Source of the DNA: Romanomermis culicivorax
Taxonomy: Eukaryota > Nematoda > Enoplea > Mermithida > Mermithidae
NCBI GenBank assembly: GCA_963922205.1
Contig: CAWUHX010000544.1
Location: forward strand, 1-64,000
Direction: 5' to 3'
DNA: 64,000 bases
Below, piece after piece: positions 21,080 through 33,450 of the stretch. A model generated the notes under the pieces. The model saw only the letters and a program-made list of their open reading frames with translations, did not search any database and was not told where the DNA came from. Each line of letters begins with the position of its first letter. Positions within the stretch are counted from its first letter, which is position 1. The translations under genes were made by a program, and so were the position numbers.

Positions 21080-22345
21080 ATACCTTTATGTATTGACAGG
21101 AATTCACTTCATCCGGCCTAATGAGAGCAATAAAAGATGCTGGCCAGCATCTAATTTGGGCCAGTGATGAATTTTGTGCTGGCCTAACTCATGCTCTGAA
21201 TCCAAAAGACAAGGAGTGGTGCAGATTTTGGGCCACGTTGAACAGCTTTTATTCTGGAACTGGTATGAGTAAAGCTTACACACAAAAAGCAGCAACATCT
21301 GATTCTGTATTTTTTTGATTTGTGGAGCTACACAACCTCAGCCATTCTGTTCGATTCTGGAAAAGCTCATTTCCACTGACGATGGTTTGATTGATCGATT
21401 TCTTCAGCTTTCTATTCCTTTGAAAATATGCAAATTTCTCTCAGCTTTACAACGATCAGTGGCCACTATTCATCCTGACTGGCCTTTCAAATTATTATCC
21501 TATATATAAGACTACCACCAAATGGTAGAGCCAATAGGCTACCAATTATCACCAGGTGCCGTGGAGGAGCTTCACACCTTTTGATTAGCTGAAAAAGAGC
21601 AAACAGATATGGTTGTTACTGATGCCCTAGAGGCATTGGCAGGATCTTCAGATGATATCAACATTTCTTTTGATTTTGGCCACAGTAAGGACATTGACAA
21701 TGGTCTTCGATTGGCAACATTATTAAATGTTCTTTGATCTGGATTTCAATATATTCTTTGTGACAATCCTGAACAAGAAATTTCTCGACAAATTTGGCCT
21801 GAATGCTTTTTACTCACATTTGAATTAATATCCATCAAGAAAGGTCAATTGAAAATTTATTGTAATATAATTTTCCAAGATCCTGATAAATTTTCGAAAC
21901 AAAAACTGATTGGATCTGCAAATCAATCAGCAAATTCAAAATCACCCAACATATGCAAAATGATCCTAAAGTTTTCTGGCCCAATTGTTACATCATCAAT
22001 GTTGATCAGAAAAGCACTTGTTAACGCAAATAACTGTGTGACAATTATGAAAAATTTGGGCGGAATTAAGCAAGACGATCATGCCTATATAGGTATTTAC
22101 AAAGAGATACTTGTTGGTGACACACGAGCAACATCTTGTTTTTTCAAAGCATGACCCGAAAAGATATCTACTGACTACCTTGAAGAAAATGATGCGACCA
22201 TTGCTGAACACACTCGAATTTTCCAAGAAAATATTGCCCCCCCCCCCCATCAGCCGTCATCTGGATGTTCGTCTTTTGTCAGTGATTGGACAAAGTACTA
22301 TGACAAAATTTCGCATGTGTATGAATGCAAAAAAGAATCAATGTG
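21080..22345 (+). pseudogene. decayed coding region, possibly DUF3987-like
   Basis: Broken frames at 21121-21318, 21315-21509 and 21849-22154 read as parts of one protein. Features are an ASDEFCAGL stretch, a LNSFYSG stretch, SFFDLWSYTTSA in a neighbouring frame and GLIDRFLQLSIP. This order recalls the DUF3987 (primase/helicase-linked) family, a weak assignment from memory. At least five stops or frameshifts interrupt it, and a C10 run lies at 22239-22248. Opposite strand to the Merlin fragment. Confidence 0.3.
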
Positions 22346-22769
22346 AAAACATTTGAATTTTGTTCTCAGTTTGCAGTGAAAATTTACCGCAGATGTGAAA
22401 TTAAATATCTTTTGTTTCTAAATCAGATGCTATAATACAACATGATTAATCTGGGCAGTCACAACTCATTATGTGTAAATATGTACAACTTCAGTGGATA
22501 AGAATAGTGTAGAATTTCCTGTACGTAATTGAAAGTGACAGGAAAAACCAGAAAATATTAAAAGTGAAAAACCACAAACTTAAAATGGAGAAACACAAAG
22601 AAAACAAAAACAAAAAATAAGCAGAGAGTAAAAAATTCCGAAAAATAGCATAGAATATTAAAAAACACAATAAAACACCATAAAATACCATAAAATACCA
22701 AAAATACCATAAAATACCAAAAAATATCATAGGATACCAAAAATACCATGAAATACCAAAAGTACCATG

Positions 22770-24204
22770 TGTCACATGCCGACGAATTTCGTCTAATGTC
22801 ACGTGATTCAAATCACAATTTTTCATTGTTTTTCGTTACATTTTGTGTTACAGTAATTTACATTAATTTTGTGTTTCGTTTTTATAATTCTTACATGCAA
22901 TTTATGTGTGTACTTTTATGTTTCATTTCTGTTTCATTTGCGCACATTTTAGTTCCGTTTGGATTTATTATTTTCCATCCCACACTTAGACTATGGTATG
23001 TACCCGCTAGTCAAGAATTTCCGTTAGAGATAAGCTCTCCAAGCTCATCACTGTAATTGGAGCACAACATGCACCTCTTATCAGTAAAAACTAGTGACGT
23101 TTTGCAACGTGAAGCGACTAGTTTGAAATTCTCACTAGTTGACGTTCCTATGTTAAGCATGGAGAGTGAAAACTCGCCCCAATGCTTAACGTTGTGAACT
23201 GGAAAATGTCTATGTAACCATAGGCATCTTCTGCAGCAATTTCTGCTGCAGAAAATAGCTTGGGGGAGTGTTAACTCTGCCCAAGGCATACTGTAGTTTA
23301 TGGAGCCCTTTAAAAGGGCATGTTTCGTTAGTTTGTCACTCTTTTCTGGACCTAATTCGTTGTTGCATCTTTTTAGCCTGCATCTTGCATTTGCCGTTCA
23401 TCGTTATTATTATATTTTTTACATTGTCAACTGCGTTCGCCGCACGTGGAATAAATTTGCATATTTTCGCCTCTGGCCTTCTTTTATGTTGCCTGCTACA
23501 GTAACCCAACTGTTGGAGTTCACCACCCATACCTGTTGATTGAGAACCCCCGTCGCCCTCCCTGAGGAAACGCTTGATACCGCCACCTGCCGACCTGCAG
23601 CCCCATTACCGCCTATGCCCGATCACTCCGGATTCCCGTACCCGCTCACCGCCATCCGTAGGACCCCGCTTTGACCCTAGAACTCATCGCCCAGCGCCGA
23701 GTAATATGAGAAGAGGATTTAGTGAGTCTTCTCAGGGGTTATTATTGTTGAGGGTATATTTGTGGGAATCTCCCCTAGGCTAGTTTCCCTTGGAAGTACC
23801 CTCAGTTAAGAAAGCCCACAGACCCTTAAGGTCAGGGCCAATAAGGGGATTTAGGTTAACGATCGGGTCCCCTACAGTACGCCATTCTGCGAATGGCACC
23901 ATCCCTCATTCTCAGTGAATGAGGACTAGGGATTGGCACCCCTGACCCGGCCGCGTTGTCCATTATTCTACAGCATAACCCAAGGACAAGGCCCAGGTAC
24001 ACCACAGGTTTACCTGTGGTAGTACCAGCTGGGTTAGGTTCCCGATGTAGATAACCTCACGGAGCCACCCAATAGGGTCACAGCATGCCACTTCCAGTGA
24101 CATGACCATATTTCCTATGGGATATGGTATGGGTTTCCCATCAATGTGACTGATCACTAATTCAGTTAATGTGACATGGCTCCCAATTTCTACTTAATGT
24201 GACA
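22770..24204 (+). repeat. 5' LTR of the 16.3-kb element
   Basis: 1435 bp, TGTCACATG to AATGTGACA. A TATA-like TTTAAAAG at 23309-23316 is centred in a CCCTTTAAAAGGG near-palindrome (23306-23318), and AATAAA is at 23450-23455. This places U3 before about 23330 and a short R region to about 23470. Confidence 0.9.
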
Positions 24205-24222
24205 TGGTGAGGCTGGAAAATC
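24205..24222 (+). other. primer binding site
   Basis: TGGTGAGGCTGGAAAATC directly follows the 5' LTR and starts with TGG, as expected for pairing with the CCA end of a tRNA. The miniature element at 40282 has the similar TGGCGAGGCTG, suggesting the same primer tRNA. Which tRNA is not determined. Confidence 0.6.
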
Positions 24223-27200
24223 GACCTTTAAGCCTGACTTCACTGTCCTTAGGAACGAACCTTTACCCTTTTGAGTGGAGATATCTCTTTCAATTAGGTA
24301 AAATTTCGGTTTGAGTGGGGAAACCTCTCTCAGATCATGAGAATCGCCACTTGAGTGGGGAAACCTCTCTCAGGTCAGCGGATTCGCATTCAAAATGGGA
24401 TTACTGACCCTTAGGATAAAATTTATGCTCTCATGTAAGCGGATACGCCCATAAGAAGGTACACTGCCCCTTAGGTCTGAATAGGGCCTTATATTCGAGT
24501 TTAACGCCAACTCAGATAGCACCGCATTTGAGTAAGAATTTAATTACTGTAGGTCGGGATTTGCCCCAGAGTAATCAAATTAATGATTCTTGCGTGTAAA
24601 TTATCGCCTTATGAGTACAGTAACACCCGTAAGCTTTAATTAATCCCCTGGAATCAGATTTTTCTGGAGAGTCGATCCCCAAGAGTCATAAATTCCCAGA
24701 GTCAAGTAAATAGAGTATTCTGCCTTAAATCTCCTTTGAGCTTCTTTTTTTCCATTTTTCTCTTCTTTCGGGCTCCATCCACTGCGTGTGATCGGATAGG
24801 TTACTGTACCACCATATGGCTATTTGGTTACAGTATGACTGCAATTTGCATGTACTCTAACTACAGTATACCTAGGTATGGGTACTTGAGTATCACAGCC
24901 CATGAGGTTTTAACAGCCCCTGAGGGTTTCGGGATCTCCGATCATGAGATACAGTACACCTTCCGCTCTTGATTCTGGACGTCAAGTGTGATCGTGATTT
25001 GTTATCTGTGTCCCGTACGTGTGTCAACACACTTTTTCAAAATTTTTCTTATCTTCACTGAGCACTAGCTAAGTTGCTCATTTTTCTGGCCAAACAAGCC
25101 AAAATTTTACTGTTGACACATATAACACCGTACTTAGAAGATCACATAGCTTATCTCTTGGGCCTCAAATTTTATTTTATTTACTTTACTTTATATTTTT
25201 TCTCAGTCTTCTATGCCTAAAGTGTGACCCAATTATAATAACTTTTTCACCCAATCAATTTTCTTATCTCAAACATCAACTCAAAGAAAAACTAATAACC
25301 CATTTTCTTCTCTCTCTCTTTCTAAACAAACAAATTAAAATTTTATCTCCTTTCCTTCCTACCAAAAATAATAAAAACATTCTCTTTTCACTTCTATTCA
25401 AATTTATCAACAAAAAAAACATTTTCTTCTACGGGTCACACATAGGTCATAGTTGGCAACCGTTCAGTAGGTCATTTTTATTATTTTTTTCACTACTGTA
25501 CGGTCTCCTTCTTTTCTCTCTCTCTCTAGGTGGTTGCATGTGGTGACGACCTTACCAATCATGACTGCTGACGTCAGCAACAACTACTTATTGTGTTGTT
25601 GTTATGAGGTGATGTGTCTTGGCGACCCTACCTCTGACGTCTGCAACTACCTCAAATGCTGCTGTTGCACTGAGGTGTGACTAGCGGGGTCAAGCCTCTG
25701 ACATCAGCAATGGCTGCATAGCATGTGGCCATTAAGGGGTTGATGGTTCTCTGTGTCCTCCCCCTGTGTGTGCAGCAGCTGCATCCTTTGCTGTTGCTTT
25801 GGGGTGGGTGGCCCTCTGGCTCTACCTCTGAGGTCAGCAATGGCAATGTAACAGGTTGTTATTGCGGGATGGTGACCATATGGCACTGTCTTTTCTGACG
25901 TCTGCAACAGCAGAGGCTCGCGCTGTTGCACTAGGACTGGTCGGTTATTCCGGCTTCAGTCCTTGACGTCAGCAACAGCAATGCACCATATTGTTGTTCA
26001 GAGATGTGAGGCCTTACAAACCACACATCTGGCGTCTGCAACAACTGCATCTCATATCATTGTTGTAGGATAACTGAGACTCAGCTATTACCTTATGACA
26101 TCAGCAACGGCGATGCTCTGTGTTGTCGTAGCAGGGTTGCTGGCCTTAGGGCCACATCTACTGATGTCCACAATGATGATGTCTCTATTCCAGTATCGGA
26201 ATTAAGACTTTACAGTCTTACTCTGGGGTCTGCAGCGGCGATGCCCTGTATTGCCGTAAGAAGTCTGTAGCCGTAGGCTCTTACTTTTTGGCGTACATAC
26301 TGCAATATGAGACTATGGCACCTACATCCCAGTTACCTGAGGTCAGCACCGAGTGTGTGGTGGTGTATATCACATCTCTTGATGTCAGCACCGGGTTAAT
26401 GTGGGTTTCCAAGATGCCACTTGAGTCATAGGTGATGATTGGGGTATTACCTTCTCACCTACGGCTCTTGTTTAAGGGTTGTGTCTGTGTGTCACTGGTG
26501 CCTGGGAAACATCAGTATACATGCTCACTCAACCTGAGATGCACTCGGTCCGTGATACTAATCAAGTTATCCGCAAGGGTAGCGGCACTGATGGATCAGC
26601 ACACGACTACCTTTCTGAGCTTTAACTGCAGGTTCGAACGGGTTTACACTCGGCCTCAGCTGGGTTGGTTGTTCGACATAGGCAACAGTTAGGCATTTGC
26701 AGTCGGTACTGCCTATGTCTAACAACCGCAATGGTTGACAACCTTCTTGTAAATTTCTTATCTAAATTCTCGCATTTCTTTCTCATCTATGATCTTCTTT
26801 AGTGTCCCCACCAGAATAATTCCTCAGGAAATACGGCACAGCCACTGGTTGGGCCTAAAGTGTAAAAGGCCCCTCTGTAATCATTCTCTACACTCAAACT
26901 CCTTCGTTAGCTGGCCTAATAATGTCCGCACTAGAGTCGCCCTTAATCCTGAGTCCACCTCCGTTGGTTTGTCCCTATAGCATAATATGCCGCTAGTCGG
27001 CCTAAGCGAAGGTGTTCGAGCCTGCCTAAACATATTACAACTAAGTCCGCCTTAGCCCCTCACTTTACACTCATTTATTCGAGACAGACTGTACCCCTGA
27101 TCTCAAGATGGGTTGAGCCTAGCCTCGATTCATAGGAGGAAGCCTGCATTTCCCCACCTCCATTTAGGCACAGCTGGGCCAAGGACCCCCATGCCACCCA

Positions 27201-28074
27201 TTTACTGACTGAGTGTGTCAGAATAGCACCTCGGTACCTGGTGCTCTTATTCTCCAACTGGTGACCTGCGATCCCCACTTCATCTCAGTGACTGGAAACC
27301 CGGCCCCCAGCTGTATATAATACTCCTGGAGAGTTCTTGTTCTGTTCAAGATGCGCACTCCCGTTTTGGGCACGGTTGTAGAATATATGCGAATGTCGTC
27401 CCCTTGGGAACCTCCTGTCTAGTCATCACACTTTTCAGAGTTCGCAATTGCTCCTAGTGAGTGAGGCTGATTGCATAATAGCGCATCCCCTTTGTGTAGT
27501 CTGGTGTGTAAACTAATTTTGTCCTTATCTATTTATTCCCATTAAGTTTTCTTTAAGTTGTCCCCTTTACTTATTAATTCTTAAGCTACTTCACGCGCTA
27601 CTCCTGGTGAGTAGGACTTTGTCAGTTATGAGCCCTCCTATATCCAAACTTTGTAAACAGCACAACAGACTTAACCTCCAAATAAAATTCCCTTTTGGGG
27701 TGGTTTATCCATACGTCCTCACGTCATCCTTTCTTTTACGGTTGGGAAACCACCATTTCATTTTAAATTTATTTACTTTCGGTTCCAATAACCAGGGTCA
27801 AGCCCCATTAATTTCTAAAGTTTGGGTATAACTTTCCCTCCCTTTACACATGGGTTATCCCCTCTCTAAATACATAGGTGACCAGATAAATTCCCTTCTG
27901 AGTCAACTTATCTTTCCTTCTGGCCGTTCTGAGGGTTAAACCTTGTTCTTTTCTAGTCCCATCGTTGAGTGGTCACTAGTTATTGTAAAGAACAAGAACT
28001 AAAGCCTCAAAAATGCCATCGTGTAAACTGTCTCGTAATTCCCGCGCCTCTTTGCCAGGTGACTACAAAAGTAA
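24223..28074 (+). other. long non-coding leader of the 16.3-kb element
   Basis: About 3.9 kb between primer binding site and gag with no convincing ORF; small frames are all below about 90 codons and unlike any gene. TTGAGTGGGGAAACCTCTCTC recurs near 24311 and 24352, with a looser copy near 24270. A 66-bp tandem array occupies 25560-26400. Confidence 0.6.
25560..26400 (+). repeat. about 66-bp tandem array built on TGACGTCAGCAAC
   Basis: CTGACGTCAGCAACAACTAC-like cores occur near 25568, 25634, 25692, 25828, 25897, 25963, 26030, 26096, 26162 and 26225, with two weaker copies near 26338 and 26380. Most steps are 63-69 bases. Each core is usually followed by a self-complementary trinucleotide-rich block (GCAACAG then TGTTGTTG). 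TGACGTCA is the cAMP-response/bZIP palindrome. Confidence 0.75.
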
Positions 28075-28236
28075 CACTTACTTCACTTTCACAAAATAGA
28101 GACAGCCAGATGTTCCTGTCACCTTAGTACTAAGCTTAAGCAGACAAGTGAGCCCCTCTCTATTCAGTTTGATCGAATAGCTTCACAGGCACGATTATCA
28201 GTCTTAGATACCTTACAGGAAGACGAATTCTCATCT

Positions 28237-29625
28237 ATGAAGTCAGAAGTTGATTTACCTTCACAGATTGAAAATAAGGTCCAAGCTGCATTTGAGAGTG
28301 CCCTTGGGCCACTCAACCAAAAGCTGGAGGCTATGAATGGCAGAAGGCACCCTCCAGTGTCCAGCTTCATGGCCCCTCCTGCCTTTTCAGGTGCTTTTGG
28401 TGAGTCCATAACGGATTTTATATCTCACTTGACCCGTTTCTTTACACTTCAAGGGGTAACAGAAGTGGATCATGCATATAAAATTGCGTTTTTGGAGTCT
28501 TGATTCACAGGTCCTGCTCTCGCATCCTACCGGGACTTTAGCAGTGGTACTCTGCAGCCTACCCGCTATGAAGAGTTCACAGCTTTTCTAAGGAGAGACT
28601 TTCCAGTAGGGCGTGACTCAGATCTGCATCAGCAGTCGATCCAGGATCGCCTGCAGAAGCTGACTGAGTCCGCGATACTCTACCTTGAGCACCTTAAGAG
28701 ACTGTCCAGGGTGGCTTATCCGGATCTCGCGACTGACGTTAGGGATTCAATTGTAAAACCTATCTTTCTGAGAGGGTTGAAACCAGTCCTTCCAGATAGT
28801 ATTAAGTTCAGGGAGTTCACAACTCTTGAAGAGACTCTCAAAGCAGCCTGTTACGCGGAATCGCAAATTTTTCGGGATGAGATTAGGTATACTACCCCAT
28901 CTAATGCTATTTTCTCTTCAAAACAAAGGACCGCTGACAACGTCAGGTCAATGTCGAATCAAAGGGGCACCGCTCAACGTCCGTCGGCAACACCATCCGA
29001 CGAAATTTGACGCTTACAATCGGAGATGGCCCGGCCTACGGCCCACGTTGCCCGACTTACGGCTCAGCAAATGGCTCCGCCTCCGAGAAATTCGACGCCG
29101 TCAACAACGCCATCGACACCTGTCCAGACTGCTGGCGATCGCCCGTCAGGGGCACATTTACAGATGTGCTCCTACCATGGACACTGCACCCACAACGACG
29201 CTAATTGCTGGGCCCAACATCCCGATAGCACCAGCCCTAGCACCGCTACTGCCACTGGCGCCAGCTGTTGCTATTTTTGTCAAACAAGGGCGCATCCGAC
29301 CAACTGATGCGACAGACCCTGCCCACATTGCTGAAAGTTACGAGTGCACAGGGCTTCGGCGTGCCCAAATCCGATTTCGACATTGCCTGGTGAGACTAAC
29401 TTTGGTAATTCTGATTACTCTCCTCAGGGGGCAAGTGGAAATTTTCGGCGTTATGCTAATCCAACTCCTCATGGGACAGGGAACCAATATCGGTCACCCC
29501 CACGGCAAAATAATGCTGTAGGCGCTACCGATGGTCTTCTTCATCCAAATCTGTTTGATCGGATGATGAAGTTCTGGCTAAACATCTGGGGGATCACTCA
29601 CAACTGTGTTATCCTGTCTGTGTAA
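28237..29625 (+). pseudogene. gag: gag of the 16.3-kb element (capsid and CCHC nucleocapsid), with TGA stops
   Basis: One frame runs from the ATG at 28237 with interruptions only by TGA at 28501, 29008, 29305 and 29332. The first part reads as a retrotransposon capsid (APPAFSG, HLTRFF, FLRRDFP, LQKLTES, ESQIFRDE). The Pro/Thr-rich second part has a CSYHGHCTHNDANC cluster, then a CX2CX4HX4C zinc knuckle starting CYFCQTRAHP whose last Cys follows one of the TGAs. Gag would form the particle and bind RNA. A frameshift near 29575 moves the reading into a Pro-rich frame that stays open to 29840. No stop-free upstream ATG before 28237; the frame is open from 28075. Confidence 0.8.
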
Positions 29626-30007
29626 TCAGTATTGGGTTTTCAGCTGCTGCAGTGGTTTCGGGATCGACTCCGTCGCCAGCCTTTCCCCTGCCGCCACCGA
29701 AATATGCAACGCCGGTCAACGTAAACCCGTCAACGACACTGAAAATGACTGGCAACATCAGCGTAATCGCGTCATATCGACCGACGGAAGGTACATTGGC
29801 GCCCCCAGCACATGCTATCGCCCAAGGACTGCCGCCCTGAATTCCTATGGACTCCGCGTTGGAGGTCGTGGGTCAATTGGAATGGATGAATCTGATAGGT
29901 AAACTACCTTCTTTTTCTGACATTTCAGGTCTGAAAATCAGATATCCTTATAAGTTACCGGCTTTAATGATTTCTCGTTTACAGATTCCTCATCCGTCAC
30001 CGACACA

Positions 30008-30580
30008 ATGCGGGCTGTGTGGTCAACGGATTTGGCCAAGAAATATCGGCAACTCCCATGGGCACTACTCAATGAGCCGTTGGAGGTTGAGGCACTTATG
30101 GCCGCCAATGTGGTGCTATTGGCGCCAGCAGCGTTGCGGATATTGGGACCCGACGTCGCTCGACAGGCGCTTGAGTTTATCGCTGACAGAACTATTTGCG
30201 CCACCCCAGTGGACAAGATCCTGTTAGACGGTGAACCGTCATTGCCGGCAGTGGACGCCGTCGGCTGCTCTGTGGAGGAAGCCAGTCACAATGTGTGGCC
30301 CACAGCAGTTGTTGCCATGCCACTGACTACTAGGACAACGGGAGCCCAAACACTGGCGGCAATTGCTCAACAGCAACTGGTCGCCAACCCCTTTGGAGAA
30401 CCGTTGCGCGCTGTCAGCAATGGTGTCAGCATCACCGAGGCGTCGCCATTTCCGGCGGCAACCACCCCGCGGTCCCCGAAGATTGGCGTTCTTTGCGAAG
30501 TCCACCTGTGCGGAGGCTTGGTCATCGATTTCCCTGGAGAGGACCCGATATCGTCCGACGACGATGACGACGAAGAATGA
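30008..30580 (+). CDS. acidic-tailed ORF of unknown function in the 16.3-kb element
   Basis: 190 codons, intact, beginning MRAVWSTDLAKKYRQLP and ending in a run of nine Asp/Glu residues after PISS. The middle is Ala/Leu/Val-rich (VVLLAPAALRILGPD) and Thr/Pro-rich. The frame stays open upstream of the ATG, where a GTTTACAG acceptor-like site sits near 29982, so it may be the end of the gag protein after a frameshift or a separately spliced product. I have seen similar proteins in nematode retroelements but cannot assign a function. Confidence 0.5.
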   Translation: MRAVWSTDLAKKYRQLPWALLNEPLEVEALMAANVVLLAPAALRILGPDVARQALEFIADRTICATPVDKILLDGEPSLPAVDAVGCSVEEASHNVWPTAVVAMPLTTRTTGAQTLAAIAQQQLVANPFGEPLRAVSNGVSITEASPFPAATTPRSPKIGVLCEVHLCGGLVIDFPGEDPISSDDDDDEE

Positions 30581-30659
30581 AGCCGCCCGACGGGTGAAAA
30601 CTGTACATTTTGGTGTATATTTACGAGCACTGTTTGTAAATATTTTGCATATAATAAAT

Positions 30660-30742
30660 CGGGCCTTTGTGACACTACTGTTCTTAGGAATGAGCTAATT
30701 AATTGGGCCTTTGTGACACTACTGTTGTTATGAATGAGCTCC
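30660..30742 (+). repeat. 44-bp direct duplication between the acidic ORF and env-like gene
   Basis: GGGCCTTTGTGACACTACTG with its following GAATGAGCT block occurs twice in a row. An AATAAA lies just upstream at about 30654. The duplicated copy contributes the ATG at 30734 that opens the env-like frame. Confidence 0.7.
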
Positions 30743-32510
30743 GCAACACATGCTACTCAATACCAATTTTGTGGTCTTTTAAGAAGCGGTCATCCACTTG
30801 AGTTACCTCAAAAAGTTGAATGCAAACCACCAAAATCTTCATGGAGTCCGTGACGCATGAATGTTACAGTATATGTACCTATTTCTGATCCAATCACTAC
30901 TTTAGCATGGAAATGTACTTTGCAAAACTGTAAGGTATGTACTAACACTGGTTTTTCTGGATCTAGGGGCATTACTGCAGACGTCATTACCACTCAGCAT
31001 CTAGTGCCTGCAGTGTGTACACTGGCGCATCACACGAAGGTGTTTGGTTTACAAAAGCTTGTGGAGATACGTCCTGGCTTTTATAGCACTAACCAAACAC
31101 TGGAGGTGATGTATTCATGGTGCTGCAATGACATCTGCAAGACAGCAACTAACCTCTTCATCGAGGAGGGACAGGTCGCTTCGTGGGATGGCACTACAGC
31201 TCTAAGTACCTTAGGAGATGTAGGTGGATGCAGTCCCACTGCAGGTCAATGCACTACTCTTGACGGGGTAATTGTTTGGCCTGCCACAAACTTTACAGCA
31301 CAGTGTCATTATTGCCCTCAGGGTAATTATACTGCGTCTGTATCAGGGAACCATATCATCATCAATGATTTGCTGGTTGCCCTGAAGATCCTGGGAAACT
31401 CTCGTGTGTTTCAGTTGTGTCCTGACCTCCGGTTGAACACAGTGCGAATGGATCAGGGTCTTCTTCTCGCATCCATTGAAGATTTAATTTGACCCAGACG
31501 TTGTTCGGATTGGCGAAGGACTCTGTCCCTGACCCCGTCAATGCCAAACTGAACTACCTGGCTCAGCAGATCAAAGAATCGGAAACTAACAATTTTCGAT
31601 TTATGTGGCTTGAGTTGTGTTCTCACGCTCAATGCTACCTTGATCTGACTTGGCAGTTGCTTTGTTTTGACCCTACATTAGGAGCCTGGGCAATCCTGCA
31701 AAGGAATGATCTGACGGCAGAATTTACGGGTGAAGCACTGATGATATGGCCGTGTCAAAAGGTCAACGCCACTTATGTCTACCATTCATACCAGGTGGGG
31801 GCACCTGTTACAAGGATCTACCCATACAGGTTGGCGGTACCATTTATTTTGCCACCCCCGGTGGCCCAGGTCTCACTAAATTCAGCCCAAAAGTGCCGTG
31901 TGACCATCACTTTACGGGGGTTTTCCAAAATTGCTCCGGCTGGTTTACTGAGTCTGGCACGCTCCATGTGAGCCACATTCCGCTTGAACTGTTCTGGAAA
32001 CAGCGCTTCAACGTCACTCACTTTGATGCTCCTGCACTCTTTCACGATCAGTTGGCGATGACCCCTTCAAGCTTTGCTTTCTTTAAACAATACGTTTACA
32101 AGACTGAGCAAATTGAAGCAGTCTTAAACTGGTTGGTCAATTATACTGCTGGTCTATCCCTCCAACCAGATACTATTTATCAAGTGGTTGCAGGGGTGGA
32201 AGCTGACATCAAAGCCTCACTGGAAGGTGTTGGTCTGGCCGCAAACCACGTGATTACTGGTCAGCAGCACAACCTCATACAGGACTTACAGTCTCTTTTG
32301 AGTGGGCCAGTGCAGTTGATCTTTAACACACTCATCACGCTGGCAGTGCCGGCCGGTACAGGATTTCTCATCTATGTTGGGGTCTCCTATTACCTCAGTC
32401 ACCGCCTGTGGAGAAGACAGGTTCGGTTTGTTAGCCAATACTCTCCGTTGAACCTCCTTCCGAAAGTTCAGCATTGGGTAGGTTTTCATTACGTACAGAA
32501 TGACGTGCCA
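30734..32510 (+). pseudogene. env-like: envelope-like membrane glycoprotein gene (broken)
   Basis: Spread over three frames: 30734-31492 (with a TGA at 30851), 31489-31800 and 31746 onward. Frameshifts lie near 31487 and in a G5 run near 31797. The product is Cys-rich with many N-glycosylation sequons (NFTAQ, NYTAS, NATYV, NCSGW, NVTHF, NYTAG). An amphipathic region then precedes one strong hydrophobic segment (about 32313-32396, LIFNTLITLAVPAG) and a short basic tail (HRLWRRQ). This is the plan of a type I viral fusion glycoprotein. The Cys spacing and GTCYKDLPIQ context recall glycoproteins of negative-strand RNA viruses captured by invertebrate retroelements, a weak assignment. It lies upstream of protease, not in the usual env position. 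Confidence 0.6.
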
Positions 32511-33450
32511 ACTCAGTTAGACAGGATCACTCCATGTTTTGTTGTACTGGTTGACCACAAGGAGACTCCTGCTTTCCATGATACTGGTTATCCACGGACC
32601 ATCATTAGTCAACGCCTTCACAAAGCCTTGATTAAAGAAAGTCCAAAGGCGGCGATGGCTTTCCAGCAACATCACGACTTTAACCCATTGATGAGTATGG
32701 GGAAGCTGTCCATACCCTCCTATCGGGACCGTATGAGATCATGTTGCCTGGAACCTGTCAGCCCCACACAAGAGTGGATATACATCTCCATGTGTGTAAG
32801 ACTACGTCTCCTTTCTGGGCACCGGTCGATCTGATTCTCGGATTGGACTTTCTAGATCAATTCCAGAATATCACATTTGATTACCAACAACAAGTCTGTC
32901 GATTGAATGTGGTAGAACTGCCACTTCTTTCGACAGCGGCTGAGATTGAGCAGGTCGAACCCTGGTGGGAGAACACACGTTCCCTATCAAGGGCCTCCCA
33001 CAGGTCTGGGTCCCGATCCAGATCAAGGACTTTGTCCATCTCTCGGCCACCCTCGTGAGCTTCCTCGGTTGCCTCATCACGTGGATCAACCAGAGGTAGC
33101 CGGACCTCTTCTAGACGGGCCAGTAGTCATTTTATGGCTAGGTCAGGGTCAAACTGTCCTCGACCCCCACCTGGAAATTCTCCAGTTACACTAGAGAAAG
33201 GTCATTTTCGTGAGCCTAGTGATTCTGATGCACCTGCATCCCCTGTACTAGAGGTGCCACCACTCTCTGATGTTGAGGTCGAATCACTAGGAGCTACTCA
33301 GAGCTCAGGAGAGCGATCGGATCATGTACTTACTGTTCAGGTTCATCCCACTCCTCGGACCAATCCGGAAGCCTCGGTTGGTTATGCTCTGGTAGGATTA
33401 CTCCGACGCACTGGTTTACCAATACCGAGGCGAACCAATGCGTGGAGTTG
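32511..33450 (+). pseudogene. first retropepsin-like domain and Ser/Arg-Pro-rich linker
   Basis: In frame with the env-like tail, CFVVLVDHKETPAFHDTGYP (DTG at 32580-32588, followed by TIIS) reads as an aspartic protease active site, though with Tyr where Ala/Ser is usual. After a frameshift near 32730 the C-terminal family motif LILGLDFLDQF appears at about 32828. A low-complexity linker rich in SRS/RSR follows, then Pro-rich sequence to about 33450. It is distinct in sequence from the second retropepsin that follows. Confidence 0.55.

Noticed and set aside
28826-29521. 231-codon Arg-rich ORF overlapping gag
   Set aside because: It is the +2-frame shadow of the gag nucleocapsid region; the zinc-knuckle cysteines lie in the gag frame.
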